This document shows positions 32,931 to 42,362 of a stretch of 64,000 nucleotides of DNA, in pieces. Each line of letters starts with the position of its first letter. Position 1 is the stretch's first letter. The DNA lies in the NCBI RefSeq assembly GCF_031656915.1, contig NZ_CP134227.1, forward strand, positions 2,604,001 through 2,668,000. Reading direction: 5' to 3'. The stretch comes from Nocardioides marmorisolisilvae. Lineage in GTDB: Bacteria; Actinomycetota; Actinomycetes; Propionibacteriales; Nocardioidaceae. The translations under genes and the position numbers were made by a program. A model generated the notes under the pieces. It was not told where the DNA came from. It saw nothing but the letters and a program-made list of their open reading frames with translations, and did no database searches.

Positions 32931-32946
32931 GTGAGAGCGCTCTCAC
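32931..32946. promoter_or_regulatory. LacI-family operator upstream of the sugar operon
   Basis: GTGAGAGCGCTCTCAC is a perfect 16-bp palindrome centred on the GC step typical of LacI-family sites (TGxxAGCGCTxxCA). It lies 17 bases before the binding-protein start and would overlap the promoter or early transcript. The LacI-type regulator encoded just upstream at 33031-34041 is the obvious repressor. Confidence 0.85.
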
Positions 32947-33030
32947 GCTGGCTCGAGGATGGCTGTGACGGCCACCACATGTCAAGCACCCGAACAAATT
33001 CGACGTCCGATTCGTGACCTGAGGCAACGC

Positions 33031-34041
33031 TCATCCCGTCCCGCGCACCACCAGCTCGACGGGCAGCACCACGTTGGGGTCCGGTACGGCGCCGGTGACC
33101 CTGGCCAGCAGCATCCTGGTCATCGCGCTGCCCAGCGCGCCGACCGGCTGGCGCACGGTGCTCAGCGGCGGCTGGTGCTCGGCCGCGTCACGGATGTCGT
33201 CGAACCCGACCACCGCCACGTCGTCCGGGACCCTGCGCCCGGCGGCGTGCAGCGCCCGGATCGCCCCGAAGGCGGCCAAGTCCGAGCCGGCGAAGATCGC
33301 GTCGACGTCCGGCCGCCGGGCGAGCAGCCGCTCGGTGGCGGCGTACCCCTCGGCGGTGGTGAATCCAGCCGGCTCCACCAGCGACTCGTCCAGGGTCGCC
33401 CCGGACGCGGTGACCGCCTGACGGTAGCCGGTCAGCCGGTCCTGCCCGGCACACATGTCCAGCGCACCGGTCACGGTAGCCACCACCCGTCGCCCTGAGT
33501 CGACCAGGTGCGCGGTCGCGATCCGACCGCCTCCGACGTTGTCGGCGTCGACGTAGAAGAGGCCTCGGGCGTCGTCGAACGGGCGGCCGCTCAGCACCGT
33601 CGGCACGCCCTCGGCCTCCAGGCGGTGCGGTAGGTCGTCGGTGCCGTGCAGGGAGAGCAGCAGCACGCCGTCGACGTGGCCGCCGGCGGCGTACGCGACG
33701 AACCGCTCGCGGTCCTCGGCCCGGGAGACGACCGTGAACACCAGCTGGAGCCCGGCGGCCGCCGTCGCCACCTGCACGGACCGGAGCATGCCCAGGAAGA
33801 ACGGGTCGGCGAACATCCGCTCCTCGGTCTCGTCCACCATGAAGGCGATCGAGTCGCTGCGGCCGGTGACCAGCGACCTGGCGGCGCGGTTCGGCGAGTA
33901 GGACACCTCGTGCGCTGCCGCGTGCACGGCCGCCCGTGCCGCCTCGCTCACGTTCGTCGCACCCCGCAGCACCCGGCTCGCCGTGGCCCGGGAGACGCCT
34001 GCCCGGGCGGCGACCTCCTCGAGCGTCGCGCGCTGGGTCAC
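33031..34041 (-). CDS. LacI-family sugar-responsive repressor
   Basis: 336 residues. The N-terminal helix-turn-helix is ATLEEVAARAGVSRATASRV with hinge LRGATNVSEAARAAVHAAA, and the C-terminal periplasmic-binding-protein-like effector domain runs from about 60 (SDSIAFMVDETEERMFADPF, then FDDIRDAAEHQPPLSTVRQP near the end). It should bind the palindrome at 32931 and release it when its sugar, probably a beta-glucoside or cellobiose, is present. The GTG at 34041 matches the usual start of the helix-turn-helix; the in-frame extension upstream is the repeat array at 34089-34241 and is not protein-like. It is transcribed toward the operon it controls. Confidence 0.92.
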   Translation of the reverse strand: MTQRATLEEVAARAGVSRATASRVLRGATNVSEAARAAVHAAAHEVSYSPNRAARSLVTGRSDSIAFMVDETEERMFADPFFLGMLRSVQVATAAAGLQLVFTVVSRAEDRERFVAYAAGGHVDGVLLLSLHGTDDLPHRLEAEGVPTVLSGRPFDDARGLFYVDADNVGGGRIATAHLVDSGRRVVATVTGALDMCAGQDRLTGYRQAVTASGATLDESLVEPAGFTTAEGYAATERLLARRPDVDAIFAGSDLAAFGAIRALHAAGRRVPDDVAVVGFDDIRDAAEHQPPLSTVRQPVGALGSAMTRMLLARVTGAVPDPNVVLPVELVVRGTG

Positions 34042-34088
34042 GCCCGGAAGTGTGCCACGCCCCTCCCCTGCCCTCCCCCCACATCCGC

Positions 34089-34241
34089 GAGTGGTCCCAA
34101 ATTGTCCGCGAGTGGTCCCAAATCGCGCGGCGAGTGGTCCCACATCGCGCGCCGACTGGTCCGAAGCGGATGCCGCGCGACCGCCACTTGTGACCACTCG
34201 GATGCCCTTTGGGACCATTCGCGCGTCATAGGGGACGTCTC
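34089..34241. repeat. Head-to-head 21-22 bp repeat array between divergent genes
   Basis: Four units with core GAGTGGTCCCA start at 34089, 34110, 34132 and, degenerate, 34154. Three units in the opposite orientation (TGTGACCACTC, TGGGACCATTC, GGGGACGTCTC) start at 34189, 34210 and 34231. Spacing is 21 or 22 bp throughout, two helical turns, and the two groups face each other around 34165-34188. A C-rich tract (34060-34080) flanks one side. The array lies between the LacI gene and the LytS kinase start, so it may bind a protein or affect both promoters. Related copies occur at 49.2, 51.7 and 61.8 kb. Confidence 0.8.
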
Positions 34242-34259
34242 GGCGACTACGGTGCCGTC

Positions 34260-35387
34260 ATGGCGAGGCGACGGACCGGCGGCCTGCTGCGCCGGCACCT
34301 GGGGACAGAGGCGGACCGGGCCACGTTCCACACACTGCACACGGCGTCCCTGATGACCGGTGCGCTGCGCACCGGCCTGACCGCCGAGTCCGCCGAGCGG
34401 TCGGTGCGACATCTGCGGTCGCTGCTCGCCGCGCCCGCGGTGGCGCTGACCGACACCGAGAGGCTGCTCGCCTGGGACGGCCACCATGCGGCGCACGCCG
34501 TCCACGCCGGAGAGCTCGCCCGGCGCGCCGTCGACGACGGGGCGACCACCGTCCTCGACCATGCGGTCTTCCCTTGCGAGGACCCGTACTGCCCCCTGCG
34601 CAAGGCGATCCTGAGCCCGCTGGTGGTCGACGACCGGGTCATCGGCACCCTGCAGGTGTTCGGCGGTCTCGCCTCCGCGGCCCTGGTCCGAGCGACCGAG
34701 GAGGTGGCCGGCTGGGTCTCCGGCCAGCTGGAGCTCGCCGAGCTCGACGCCTCCCGGACCCGGTTGATGGAGGCCGAGGTGCGGGCTCTGCGAGCGCAGA
34801 TCTCACCGCACTTCATCTACAACGCGCTCAACGCCATCGCGTCCTTCGTGCGCACCGACCCCGACCGGGCACGGCAGCTGCTGCTCGACTTCGCGGACTT
34901 CACCCGCTACTCCTTCCAGCGGCACGGCGAGTACACGACGCTCGAGGAGGAGCTCCGCTCCATCGAGCGTTACCTCGTGCTCGAGCAGGCCCGCTTCGGC
35001 GAGCGGCTGCAGGTCACTCTGCGGATCGCGCCGGAGGTGCTCCCGGTCACCGTCCCGGTGCTCTCCGTGCAACCGCTGGTCGAGAACGCGGTTCGCCACG
35101 GGTTGGCACAGAAGGCGGGGACCGGAAGGATCACGATCCTGGCCGAGGACCATGACCGTGAGGCGGTGATCTCCGTGGAGGATGACGGCGTCGGCGAGGA
35201 CCCCGAGCGGGTACGGCGGGCGCTGGCCGGCGACGAGTCCCTCGACAGCGTCGGGCTCGGCAACGTCGACGAGCGGCTGCGCTCAGCGTACGGCGACGAC
35301 TACGGCCTGGTCGTCGAGACCGCCCCCGGTGCGGGCACCAAGGTCACCATGCGGGTGCCGAAGTACGCCGCAGGGGTCCGCCCGTGA
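34260..35387 (+). CDS. Sensor histidine kinase, LytS type
   Basis: 375 residues. No membrane helix is evident. A GAF-like N-terminal domain (about 20-175) is followed by the LytS histidine box RAQISPHFIYNALNAIASFV, then the ATPase with LSVQPLVENAVRHGLAQ (N box), ISVEDDGVG and GLGNVDERLRSAYG. Cytosolic LytS kinases of this kind sense metabolites rather than cell-wall signals. The ATG at 34260 is used because the in-frame upstream sequence is the repeat array. Its stop overlaps the start of the LytTR regulator (GTGA), and the acetate transport genes follow, so it probably senses acetate or a related signal. Confidence 0.9.
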   Translation: MARRRTGGLLRRHLGTEADRATFHTLHTASLMTGALRTGLTAESAERSVRHLRSLLAAPAVALTDTERLLAWDGHHAAHAVHAGELARRAVDDGATTVLDHAVFPCEDPYCPLRKAILSPLVVDDRVIGTLQVFGGLASAALVRATEEVAGWVSGQLELAELDASRTRLMEAEVRALRAQISPHFIYNALNAIASFVRTDPDRARQLLLDFADFTRYSFQRHGEYTTLEEELRSIERYLVLEQARFGERLQVTLRIAPEVLPVTVPVLSVQPLVENAVRHGLAQKAGTGRITILAEDHDREAVISVEDDGVGEDPERVRRALAGDESLDSVGLGNVDERLRSAYGDDYGLVVETAPGAGTKVTMRVPKYAAGVRP

Positions 35388-36145
35388 CCGCACCGGGCAG
35401 CACACCCGCCACCGGCTTGCGAGTGCTGGTCGTCGACGACGAGCGGCCCGCGCTCGACGAGCTCAGCTGGCTGCTCGGCCGCGACGACCGAGTGAGCGCC
35501 GTGTCCGCCTGCGACTCCGCCACAGCGGCGCTGCGGGTGCTCCGGGAGGACCCGGTCGATGCGGTCTTCCTCGACATCGAGATGCCGGGCCTCACCGGCC
35601 TCGAGCTCGCCGACGTGCTGACCCGTTTCAAGGAGCCGCCCGCGATCGTCTTCGTGACCGCGCACGCCGAGCACGCCGTTGACGCCTTCGATCTCCGCGC
35701 GGTCGACTACCTGCTCAAGCCGGTCCGCGAGGAGCGGCTGCGCGAGGCGGTCCGGCGCGTCCTCGACGCAGGCGCGCCCACGCCCGCCGACGACACCATC
35801 CCGGTGGAGCTCGGCGGGGTGACCCGGCTGCTCGCCCGCTCGGAGATCCAGTACGTCGAGGCACAGGGCGACTACAGCCGTCTGCACACCGCCGGGGGCA
35901 GCCACCTGGTCCGGCTGCCGATCTCTGCGCTGGAGGAGCGTTGGGGCCAGACCGGGTTCGTCCGGATCCACCGCTCGTTGCTGGTCTCCCTCAACCATGT
36001 CGACGAGGTGCGCGTCGACGGCGGTCGGTGCTCGGTGATGATCGCCGGCCGGGAGCTGCACGTCAGCCGCCGGCACACGCCGCTCTTGCGCGACCTGCTG
36101 CGCCGCTACCGTCAGGGCGCCGTGGCCGGGACGGTCGACCCGTGA
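35384..36145 (+). CDS. LytTR-family response regulator
   Basis: 253 residues. The receiver domain has VVDDERPALDEL, phosphoacceptor Asp in VDAVFLDIEMPGLTGLELAD and lysine in VDYLLKPV. The C-terminal LytTR DNA-binding domain runs from about 150: IQYVEAQGDYSRLHTAGGSH and FVRIHRSLLVSLNHVDEVRV. It overlaps the kinase by four bases and the next gene by four bases (GTGA). It most likely activates the downstream acetate transport genes, where TAACCC direct repeats at 38248 and 38259 are possible contact points. Confidence 0.9.
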   Translation: MTAPGSTPATGLRVLVVDDERPALDELSWLLGRDDRVSAVSACDSATAALRVLREDPVDAVFLDIEMPGLTGLELADVLTRFKEPPAIVFVTAHAEHAVDAFDLRAVDYLLKPVREERLREAVRRVLDAGAPTPADDTIPVELGGVTRLLARSEIQYVEAQGDYSRLHTAGGSHLVRLPISALEERWGQTGFVRIHRSLLVSLNHVDEVRVDGGRCSVMIAGRELHVSRRHTPLLRDLLRRYRQGAVAGTVDP

Positions 36146-36525
36146 CCGAGTCGCCGCTGCCACGGGTCCGGATCACCAGCCCGCGGACCGGCCGCCCCCG
36201 CCGTACGACGGTCGCCTCGGAGATCGACGCTCAGACCGAGGTCGGTGAGGTCTACATGCGCTCGCTGATGCGCACCCAGCTTCGGCTGGCACTGGGCACG
36301 GTACTGCTCCTCGTCCTGACCGTAGGGGCGTGGCCGGTGGTGTTCGAGGTCTTCCCGGCCGTCCGGCGGGCGCACCTGGCCGGGCTGCCGCTGCCGTGGC
36401 TGTTGCTCGGGTTGCTGGTCTACCCGGTGCTGCTGCTGCTCGCCTGGTCCTACGTACGCCGGGCCGAGCGCAACGAGCAGTCGTTCCACGACCTGGTGGG
36501 GCCAGGAGCCGGGGACGAGCCGTGA
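36142..36525 (+). CDS. DUF485-like small membrane protein
   Basis: 127 residues: a basic N-terminus (RPRRTTVASEIDAQ) then two membrane helices (LALGTVLLLVLTVGAWPVVF and LLLGLLVYPVLLLLAWSYVR) separated by a short loop, ending in an acidic tail. This two-helix pattern fits the DUF485 proteins that are almost always encoded next to sodium:acetate symporters and help assemble or regulate them. Its GTG overlaps the response-regulator stop and it is followed by the ActP-like symporter, so position supports the family call more than sequence does. Confidence 0.7.
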   Translation: MTESPLPRVRITSPRTGRPRRTTVASEIDAQTEVGEVYMRSLMRTQLRLALGTVLLLVLTVGAWPVVFEVFPAVRRAHLAGLPLPWLLLGLLVYPVLLLLAWSYVRRAERNEQSFHDLVGPGAGDEP

Positions 36526-36637
36526 ATCCCCCCACGACATTGCACCCCACGCAGACGCGCTTCGGTCTCCTTTGCCCGGGGACCCCGCGATCCTGCTCAC
36601 CAGCGATGCTCCTGCGCACAATCCCGCGGGGGCCCCG

Positions 36638-38185
36638 GTGAGCGACTGGTTCGCCATCGCCGCGGTGCTCGCGGTGTCGGTGGCCACGCTCGCCGTCGGT
36701 GCGGTGGGACTGCGCATCTCGCGCACGACCAGTGACTTCTACGTGGCGTCGCGCACCGTCGGCTCGGTCGTCAACGCATCGGCGATCAGCGGCGAGTACC
36801 TCTCCGCGGCCTCCTTCCTCGGAGTCGCCGGCCTGGTCCTGCTGCGCGGCGTCGACATGCTCTGGTACCCGGTCGGCTGGACCGCGGGCTACCTGCTCCT
36901 GCTGGTCTTCGTGGCCGCGCCGCTGCGCCGCTCACGTGCGTACACGCTGCCGGACTTCGCCGAGTTCAGGCTCGAGTCGATCGTCACCCGCCGGCTGTCC
37001 AGCGCCCTGGTCGTGCTCATCGGGCTGCTCTACCTGGTTCCACAGTTCCAGGGCGCCGGGCTCACCCTGCGCGCACTCACCGACGCGCCGACCTGGACCG
37101 GCGAGCTCGTGGTCGCGGTGGTGGTGCTCGCCAACGTCGCCGCCGGCGGGATGCGCAGCATCACCATCGCGCAGGCGTTCCAGTACTGGCTGAAGCTGTG
37201 GGCGCTGCTCCTCCCGCTGGCACTCCTGTTGCTGCACTGGCGCGGCGACGGCTCCCCAGGACCGCGGCTCGACGCCTCCGACTGGGTGGAGCCGATGCAG
37301 GGCCACTACGCGACGTACCTGACCTACTCGCTCATTCTCGCCACGTTCCTCGGCACGATGGGTCTGCCCCACGTCGTGGTCCGCTTCTACACCAACCGCG
37401 ACGGCCGCGCCGCCCGCCGTACGACGTTGTCGGTGCTCACGATGCTCAGCGCGTTCTACCTGCTGCCCACCTTGTACGGCGTGCTGGGGCGCATCTACAC
37501 CCCCGATCTGATCGCCTCCGGGCACACCGACTCGGTCGTCCTCGAGCTGCCCGGCCGGCTCCTCGGGGGTGTCGGGGGCGACCTGCTCACCGCGCTGCTG
37601 GGAGCCGGCGCGTTCGCGGCCTTCCTGTCCACCTCCTCGGGCCTGGTCGTCTCGGTGGGCGGGGTGATCGGCCAGGATCTGCTCGGCCGACGCCTTGACG
37701 GGGTGACGGCGTTCCGGGTTGCGGCCACCGGTGCCGCGCTGGCGGCGCTCGTCCTGACCGTGCTGACCTCGGGCCTGGCCGTCGCGCACGCGGTGGAACT
37801 CGCGTTCGCGGTCGCCGCGTCGACCTTCTGCCCGCTGCTGCTGCTCGGGATCTGGTGGCGTGGACTGACCGCTCCCGGGGCGATCGCCGGGCTCCTCGTC
37901 GGCGGGATCAGCTCCTCGACCGCGGTGCTGGCGGTGATGCTGGGCGCCGCGCCGACCGGTCTGTTCGGTGCGGTGGTCAGCCAGCCGGCGCTCTGCACGG
38001 TGCCGGTGGCCTTCGCCACCATGGTCGTCGGATCGCTGCTCACCAAGGGCCACCTGCCGGCGCACCTGGGCCGGACGATGGTGCGGCTGCACACCCCCGA
38101 GGAGATCGTCCTCGACCGCGGCAGCTACCACCCGGAGCGGCGCAGCGGTGACACCAGCGGGACCACGGTCGCCCGTTCGTCGTAG
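36638..38185 (+). CDS. actP: Cation:acetate symporter, SSS family (ActP/MctC-like)
   Basis: 515 residues with about thirteen helices of the sodium/solute symporter family. Signature stretches are SRTTSDFYVASRTVGSVVNA, ISGEYLSAASFLGVAGLVLL, MGLPHVVVRFYTNRDGRAAR, and FAAFLSTSSGLVVSVGGVIG, matching acetate/propionate carriers. The GTG at 36638 (VSDWFAIAAVLAVSVATL) starts directly before helix 1; a TTG at 36572 would add 22 residues. With the DUF485-like protein it forms the high-affinity acetate uptake pair, and acetyl-CoA synthetase follows two genes later. Confidence 0.92.
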   Translation: MSDWFAIAAVLAVSVATLAVGAVGLRISRTTSDFYVASRTVGSVVNASAISGEYLSAASFLGVAGLVLLRGVDMLWYPVGWTAGYLLLLVFVAAPLRRSRAYTLPDFAEFRLESIVTRRLSSALVVLIGLLYLVPQFQGAGLTLRALTDAPTWTGELVVAVVVLANVAAGGMRSITIAQAFQYWLKLWALLLPLALLLLHWRGDGSPGPRLDASDWVEPMQGHYATYLTYSLILATFLGTMGLPHVVVRFYTNRDGRAARRTTLSVLTMLSAFYLLPTLYGVLGRIYTPDLIASGHTDSVVLELPGRLLGGVGGDLLTALLGAGAFAAFLSTSSGLVVSVGGVIGQDLLGRRLDGVTAFRVAATGAALAALVLTVLTSGLAVAHAVELAFAVAASTFCPLLLLGIWWRGLTAPGAIAGLLVGGISSSTAVLAVMLGAAPTGLFGAVVSQPALCTVPVAFATMVVGSLLTKGHLPAHLGRTMVRLHTPEEIVLDRGSYHPERRSGDTSGTTVARSS

Positions 38186-38206
38186 CGATCCGACCGCTCG
38201 TCGCGG

Positions 38207-38222
38207 TGTGACCGCGCACACA
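38207..38222. promoter_or_regulatory. Crp/GlxR-like site upstream of the acetate channel gene
   Basis: TGTGACCGCGCACACA has TGTGA and ACACA half-sites around six bases, nine of ten positions matching TGTGA-N6-TCACA. It lies 110 bases before the SatP start, a usual activator distance. Nearby, TAACCC occurs twice 11 bases apart (38248, 38259), a possible regulator-binding repeat. Binding is inferred from pattern alone. Confidence 0.5.
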
Positions 38223-38331
38223 TCGACGCTTCACTCGCGTTGGGCGATAACCCACCGGTAACCCCTCCCGGGCTCGCCGCCGCCTTCCTAGCCTTCGAGC
38301 AGGCACACCCCCACCCCGTGAGGAGAAGGTC

Positions 38332-38952
38332 ATGTCCCACACCTCGGAGGTCGCCGACTCCGGCGTCCTGCCCCGCGCCCTACCTGGCGCTCACATCGCC
38401 GACCCGGCACCCCTGGGTCTGGCAGCCTTTGCCCTGACCACGTTCGTGCTCAGCTTCGTCAACACCGGCCTGTTCAAGGTCGAGCCCGTCGTCTTCGGGC
38501 TGGCCCTCGCCTACGGCGGCCTCGCCCAGCTGTGCGCCGGCATGTGGGAGTTCGCCAAGGGCAACACCTTCGGCGCGACCGCGTTCGCGTCGTACGGCGG
38601 CTTCTGGATCTCGTTCTGGTGGCTCACCGGGCACTCCGGCCTGGACAAGGTGACCAACGCGAACGACCTGGGCAACAGCCTGGGCCTCTACCTGATCGCC
38701 TGGGCGATCTTCACCGGCTACATGACGATCGCGGCCACCCGGGTCAGCGGCGCGGTGCTGGCTGTGTTCGTGCTGCTGACCATCACGTACATCCTCCTGG
38801 GCATCGGCGAGTTCGCGATGAGCGACACCCTGGGCAAGATCGGCGGTTGGGTCGGCGTGGCCACCGCCCTCGCGGCCTGGTACGCCTCCTTCGGTGGCGT
38901 CACCGCCTTCACCCACAAGAGGGCACTGGTCCCCACCGGCCCCCGGGAGTGA
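38332..38952 (+). CDS. Acetate/succinate uptake transporter, SatP/YaaH family
   Basis: 206 residues with six helices. The family hallmark, normally NPxPLGL at the N-terminus, appears as DPAPLGLAAFALTTFVLSFV; other conserved segments are GGLAQLCAGMWEFAKGNTFG and FASYGGFWISFWW. These small channels let acetate (and succinate) cross at high concentration. A GAGGAGAAGG ribosome site precedes the ATG. With the symporter before it and acetyl-CoA synthetase after it, the operon covers low- and high-affinity acetate entry. A very strong terminator follows. Confidence 0.92.
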   Translation: MSHTSEVADSGVLPRALPGAHIADPAPLGLAAFALTTFVLSFVNTGLFKVEPVVFGLALAYGGLAQLCAGMWEFAKGNTFGATAFASYGGFWISFWWLTGHSGLDKVTNANDLGNSLGLYLIAWAIFTGYMTIAATRVSGAVLAVFVLLTITYILLGIGEFAMSDTLGKIGGWVGVATALAAWYASFGGVTAFTHKRALVPTGPRE

Positions 38953-38969
38953 CGGACCGCTAGTCACCG

Positions 38970-39011
38970 CCAGCACCACGACCCCTTGCCCGTGCGGGGT
39001 CGTGGTGCTGG
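38970..39011 (+). terminator. Perfect 16-bp hairpin terminator after the acetate channel gene
   Basis: CCAGCACCACGACCCC and GGGGTCGTGGTGCTGG are exact complements around a ten-base loop, 18 bases after the SatP stop. It is one of the strongest hairpins in the window and separates satP from acs, which then needs its own promoter at about 39012-39070. Confidence 0.9.
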
Positions 39012-39083
39012 AGTGGTTGGCAACCGATCCAGCGTCCGCACGAGCCCACGACGAGCAGGCAGAACCTAAGGAGACGAGAAACC

Positions 39084-41051
<1,968 letters not shown>

Positions 41052-41071
41052 GCCGGGGGTTGACTGGGACG

Positions 41072-41106
41072 GACCCGGTGAGGGGCGCATGCCTCCCACC
41101 GGGCCC
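41072..41106. terminator. Convergent terminator between acs and terC
   Basis: CCCGGTG (41074-41080) pairs with CACCGGG (41097-41103), with further outer and inner pairs broken by mismatches. It sits in the 75-base gap between two genes reading toward each other, so one hairpin can serve both. Confidence 0.6.
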
Positions 41107-41126
41107 TACCTTTGCGGCGCCTGTGC

Positions 41127-42113
41127 TCAGACGCGCTCAGCACGCTGCTGCCGGCCCGAGGAGAGCAGGCTGAGCACGGTGGTGACGCCGAGGATCACGA
41201 CGATCGCCACCAGGGACAGCCACACCGGGATGTCCGGCGCCCAGCCGATCGACCGTCCGCCGTTGAGGAACAGCAGCTCGTTCTCGTGCATCGCGTGCAG
41301 CACGAGCTTCACCCCGATGAAGCCGAGGAGCACAGCCAGCCCGTAGGACAGGTAGACGAGCCGCTCGAGCAGCCCGCCGATCAGGAAGTAGAGCTGTCGC
41401 AGGCCCATCAGCGCGAAGATGTTCGCGGTGAGCACGAGGAACGGCTCCTTGGTGAGCCCGTAGATGGCCGGGATCGAGTCGAGGGCGAACAGCAGGTCCG
41501 TCGTACCCAGGGCGACGACGACCACGAACATCGGCGTGATCAGGCGACGGCCGCCCTCGCGGACGAGGACCCGCGCGCCGTGCCACTTCGTGGTGGTCCC
41601 AGGCCGCCCGCTGACCCAGCGCACCAGCGCGCTCTCGTGGTAGTCCTCGTCATCGTTGGTCCCGCCACTCGCCAGCTTCACGGCCGTGTAGACCAGGAAC
41701 GCGCCGAAGATGTAGAAGACCCAGCTGAACTCGTTGATCGCCGCCGCGCCGAGGGCGATGAAGACCCCGCGCATCACGAGGGCGAGCACGATGCCGACCA
41801 GCAGCGCAGACTGCTGCAGCTCCCGAGGTACGCCGAAGCGGCTCATGATGATCAGGAAAATGAACAGGTTGTCGATCGACAGCGAGTACTCGGTCAGCCA
41901 GCCGGCGAAGAACTCAGTGCCGTAGGTCGACCCCGACACCACCCACACCCCGACACCGAAGAGCACGGCCAGACCGACGTAGGCAGCGAGGGCGACGGTC
42001 ACCTCCCGCCGAGACGGCTCGTGCGGGCGGCGGCCGATCACGACCACGTCGAAGAGCAGCACCGCCAGGGTGCCGCCGATGGTCAACCACCAGGCGAGCG
42101 CGGTCACGTGCAC
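41127..42113 (-). CDS. TerC/Alx-family integral membrane protein (manganese exporter-like)
   Basis: 328 residues with about seven to nine helices. TerC-family landmarks are visible: LTEYSLSIDNLFIFLIIMSR with its charged pair, LGTTDLLFALDSIPAIYGLT, LVLTANIFALMGLRQLYFLI, and the conserved Asp residues in the membrane that bind manganese in Alx/MeeF-type exporters. The GTG at 42113 is favoured because CGGAGG is seven bases upstream; a GTG two codons later is possible. The long leader carries a yybP-ykoY-like manganese riboswitch, which fits a role in manganese efflux or loading of exported enzymes rather than tellurite resistance. It is divergent from nhaA. Confidence 0.9.
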   Translation of the reverse strand: MHVTALAWWLTIGGTLAVLLFDVVVIGRRPHEPSRREVTVALAAYVGLAVLFGVGVWVVSGSTYGTEFFAGWLTEYSLSIDNLFIFLIIMSRFGVPRELQQSALLVGIVLALVMRGVFIALGAAAINEFSWVFYIFGAFLVYTAVKLASGGTNDDEDYHESALVRWVSGRPGTTTKWHGARVLVREGGRRLITPMFVVVVALGTTDLLFALDSIPAIYGLTKEPFLVLTANIFALMGLRQLYFLIGGLLERLVYLSYGLAVLLGFIGVKLVLHAMHENELLFLNGGRSIGWAPDIPVWLSLVAIVVILGVTTVLSLLSSGRQQRAERV

Positions 42114-42119
42114 GTCGTA

Positions 42120-42255
42120 CCTCCGGACATCGGGCCCCTGGGGGCGTCGTTCATGGTCCGGAGGTCTCTTCCATCCGCCGAGCGGACCACCGGCCCGGGC
42201 CCGTTCCGGGCCGTGATGACGAGACGGTGCGGGGGAATACTCCCCTCCAACGCAC
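42120..42255 (-). promoter_or_regulatory. Candidate manganese (yybP-ykoY) riboswitch of terC
   Basis: On the minus strand GGAGG (42248-42244) opens stem P1 and is followed by GGAGTA, the conserved L1; the 3' side has AGAGACC and the closing P1 strand CCTCC (42164-42160), the usual L3/P1 pattern. Between them CACCG/CGGTG and GGCCCG-GAA-CGGGCC form inner stems. The P1 strand CCTCCGGAC (42164-42156) is also exactly complementary to GTCCGGAGG (42128-42120), which contains the terC ribosome site. Ligand-bound P1 would thus free the ribosome site and turn terC on. The class is inferred from these motifs, not from a covariance search. Confidence 0.75.
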
Positions 42256-42297
42256 CCAGTCTCGCACGGGCGACGACCCCGCGGCCAATCGTGGCCT

Positions 42298-42362
42298 AGG
42301 CTGGTCACCGGTGCGCCGGGAAGTCTGGTCGGCAGTTCGCCCCGCCTACCCCGAAGGGCCTG
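42298..42362 (+). promoter_or_regulatory. Structured leader of nhaA, possible ion riboswitch
   Basis: Directly upstream of nhaA the RNA contains GCGCCGGGAAGTCTGGTCGG with CCGG/CTGG and GCC/GGC pairing, followed by a short CCC-CGAA-GGG hairpin whose 3' GGG (42356-42358) is the ribosome site for the ATG at 42363. Sequestering that site could switch translation. nhaA-I/II leaders upstream of nhaA genes elsewhere are known lithium/sodium riboswitches, but I cannot confirm membership here. It shares the intergenic space with the terC leader on the other strand. Confidence 0.45.

Noticed and set aside
34089-34241. CRISPR array
   Set aside because: Units are 21-22 bp end to end with no unique spacers, orientation flips in the middle, and no cas genes are in the window.
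38248-38264. LytTR-type binding repeats TAACCC-N5-TAACCC as a separate feature
   Set aside because: Spacing of 11 bp is shorter than usual for LytTR sites, and six-base repeats are frequent by chance; mentioned only as a hint.
42298-42362. Cobalamin riboswitch, because of the GGGAAG/GGTC stretch before nhaA
   Set aside because: The other conserved cobalamin boxes are missing, the element is too short, and the gene is an ion antiporter.
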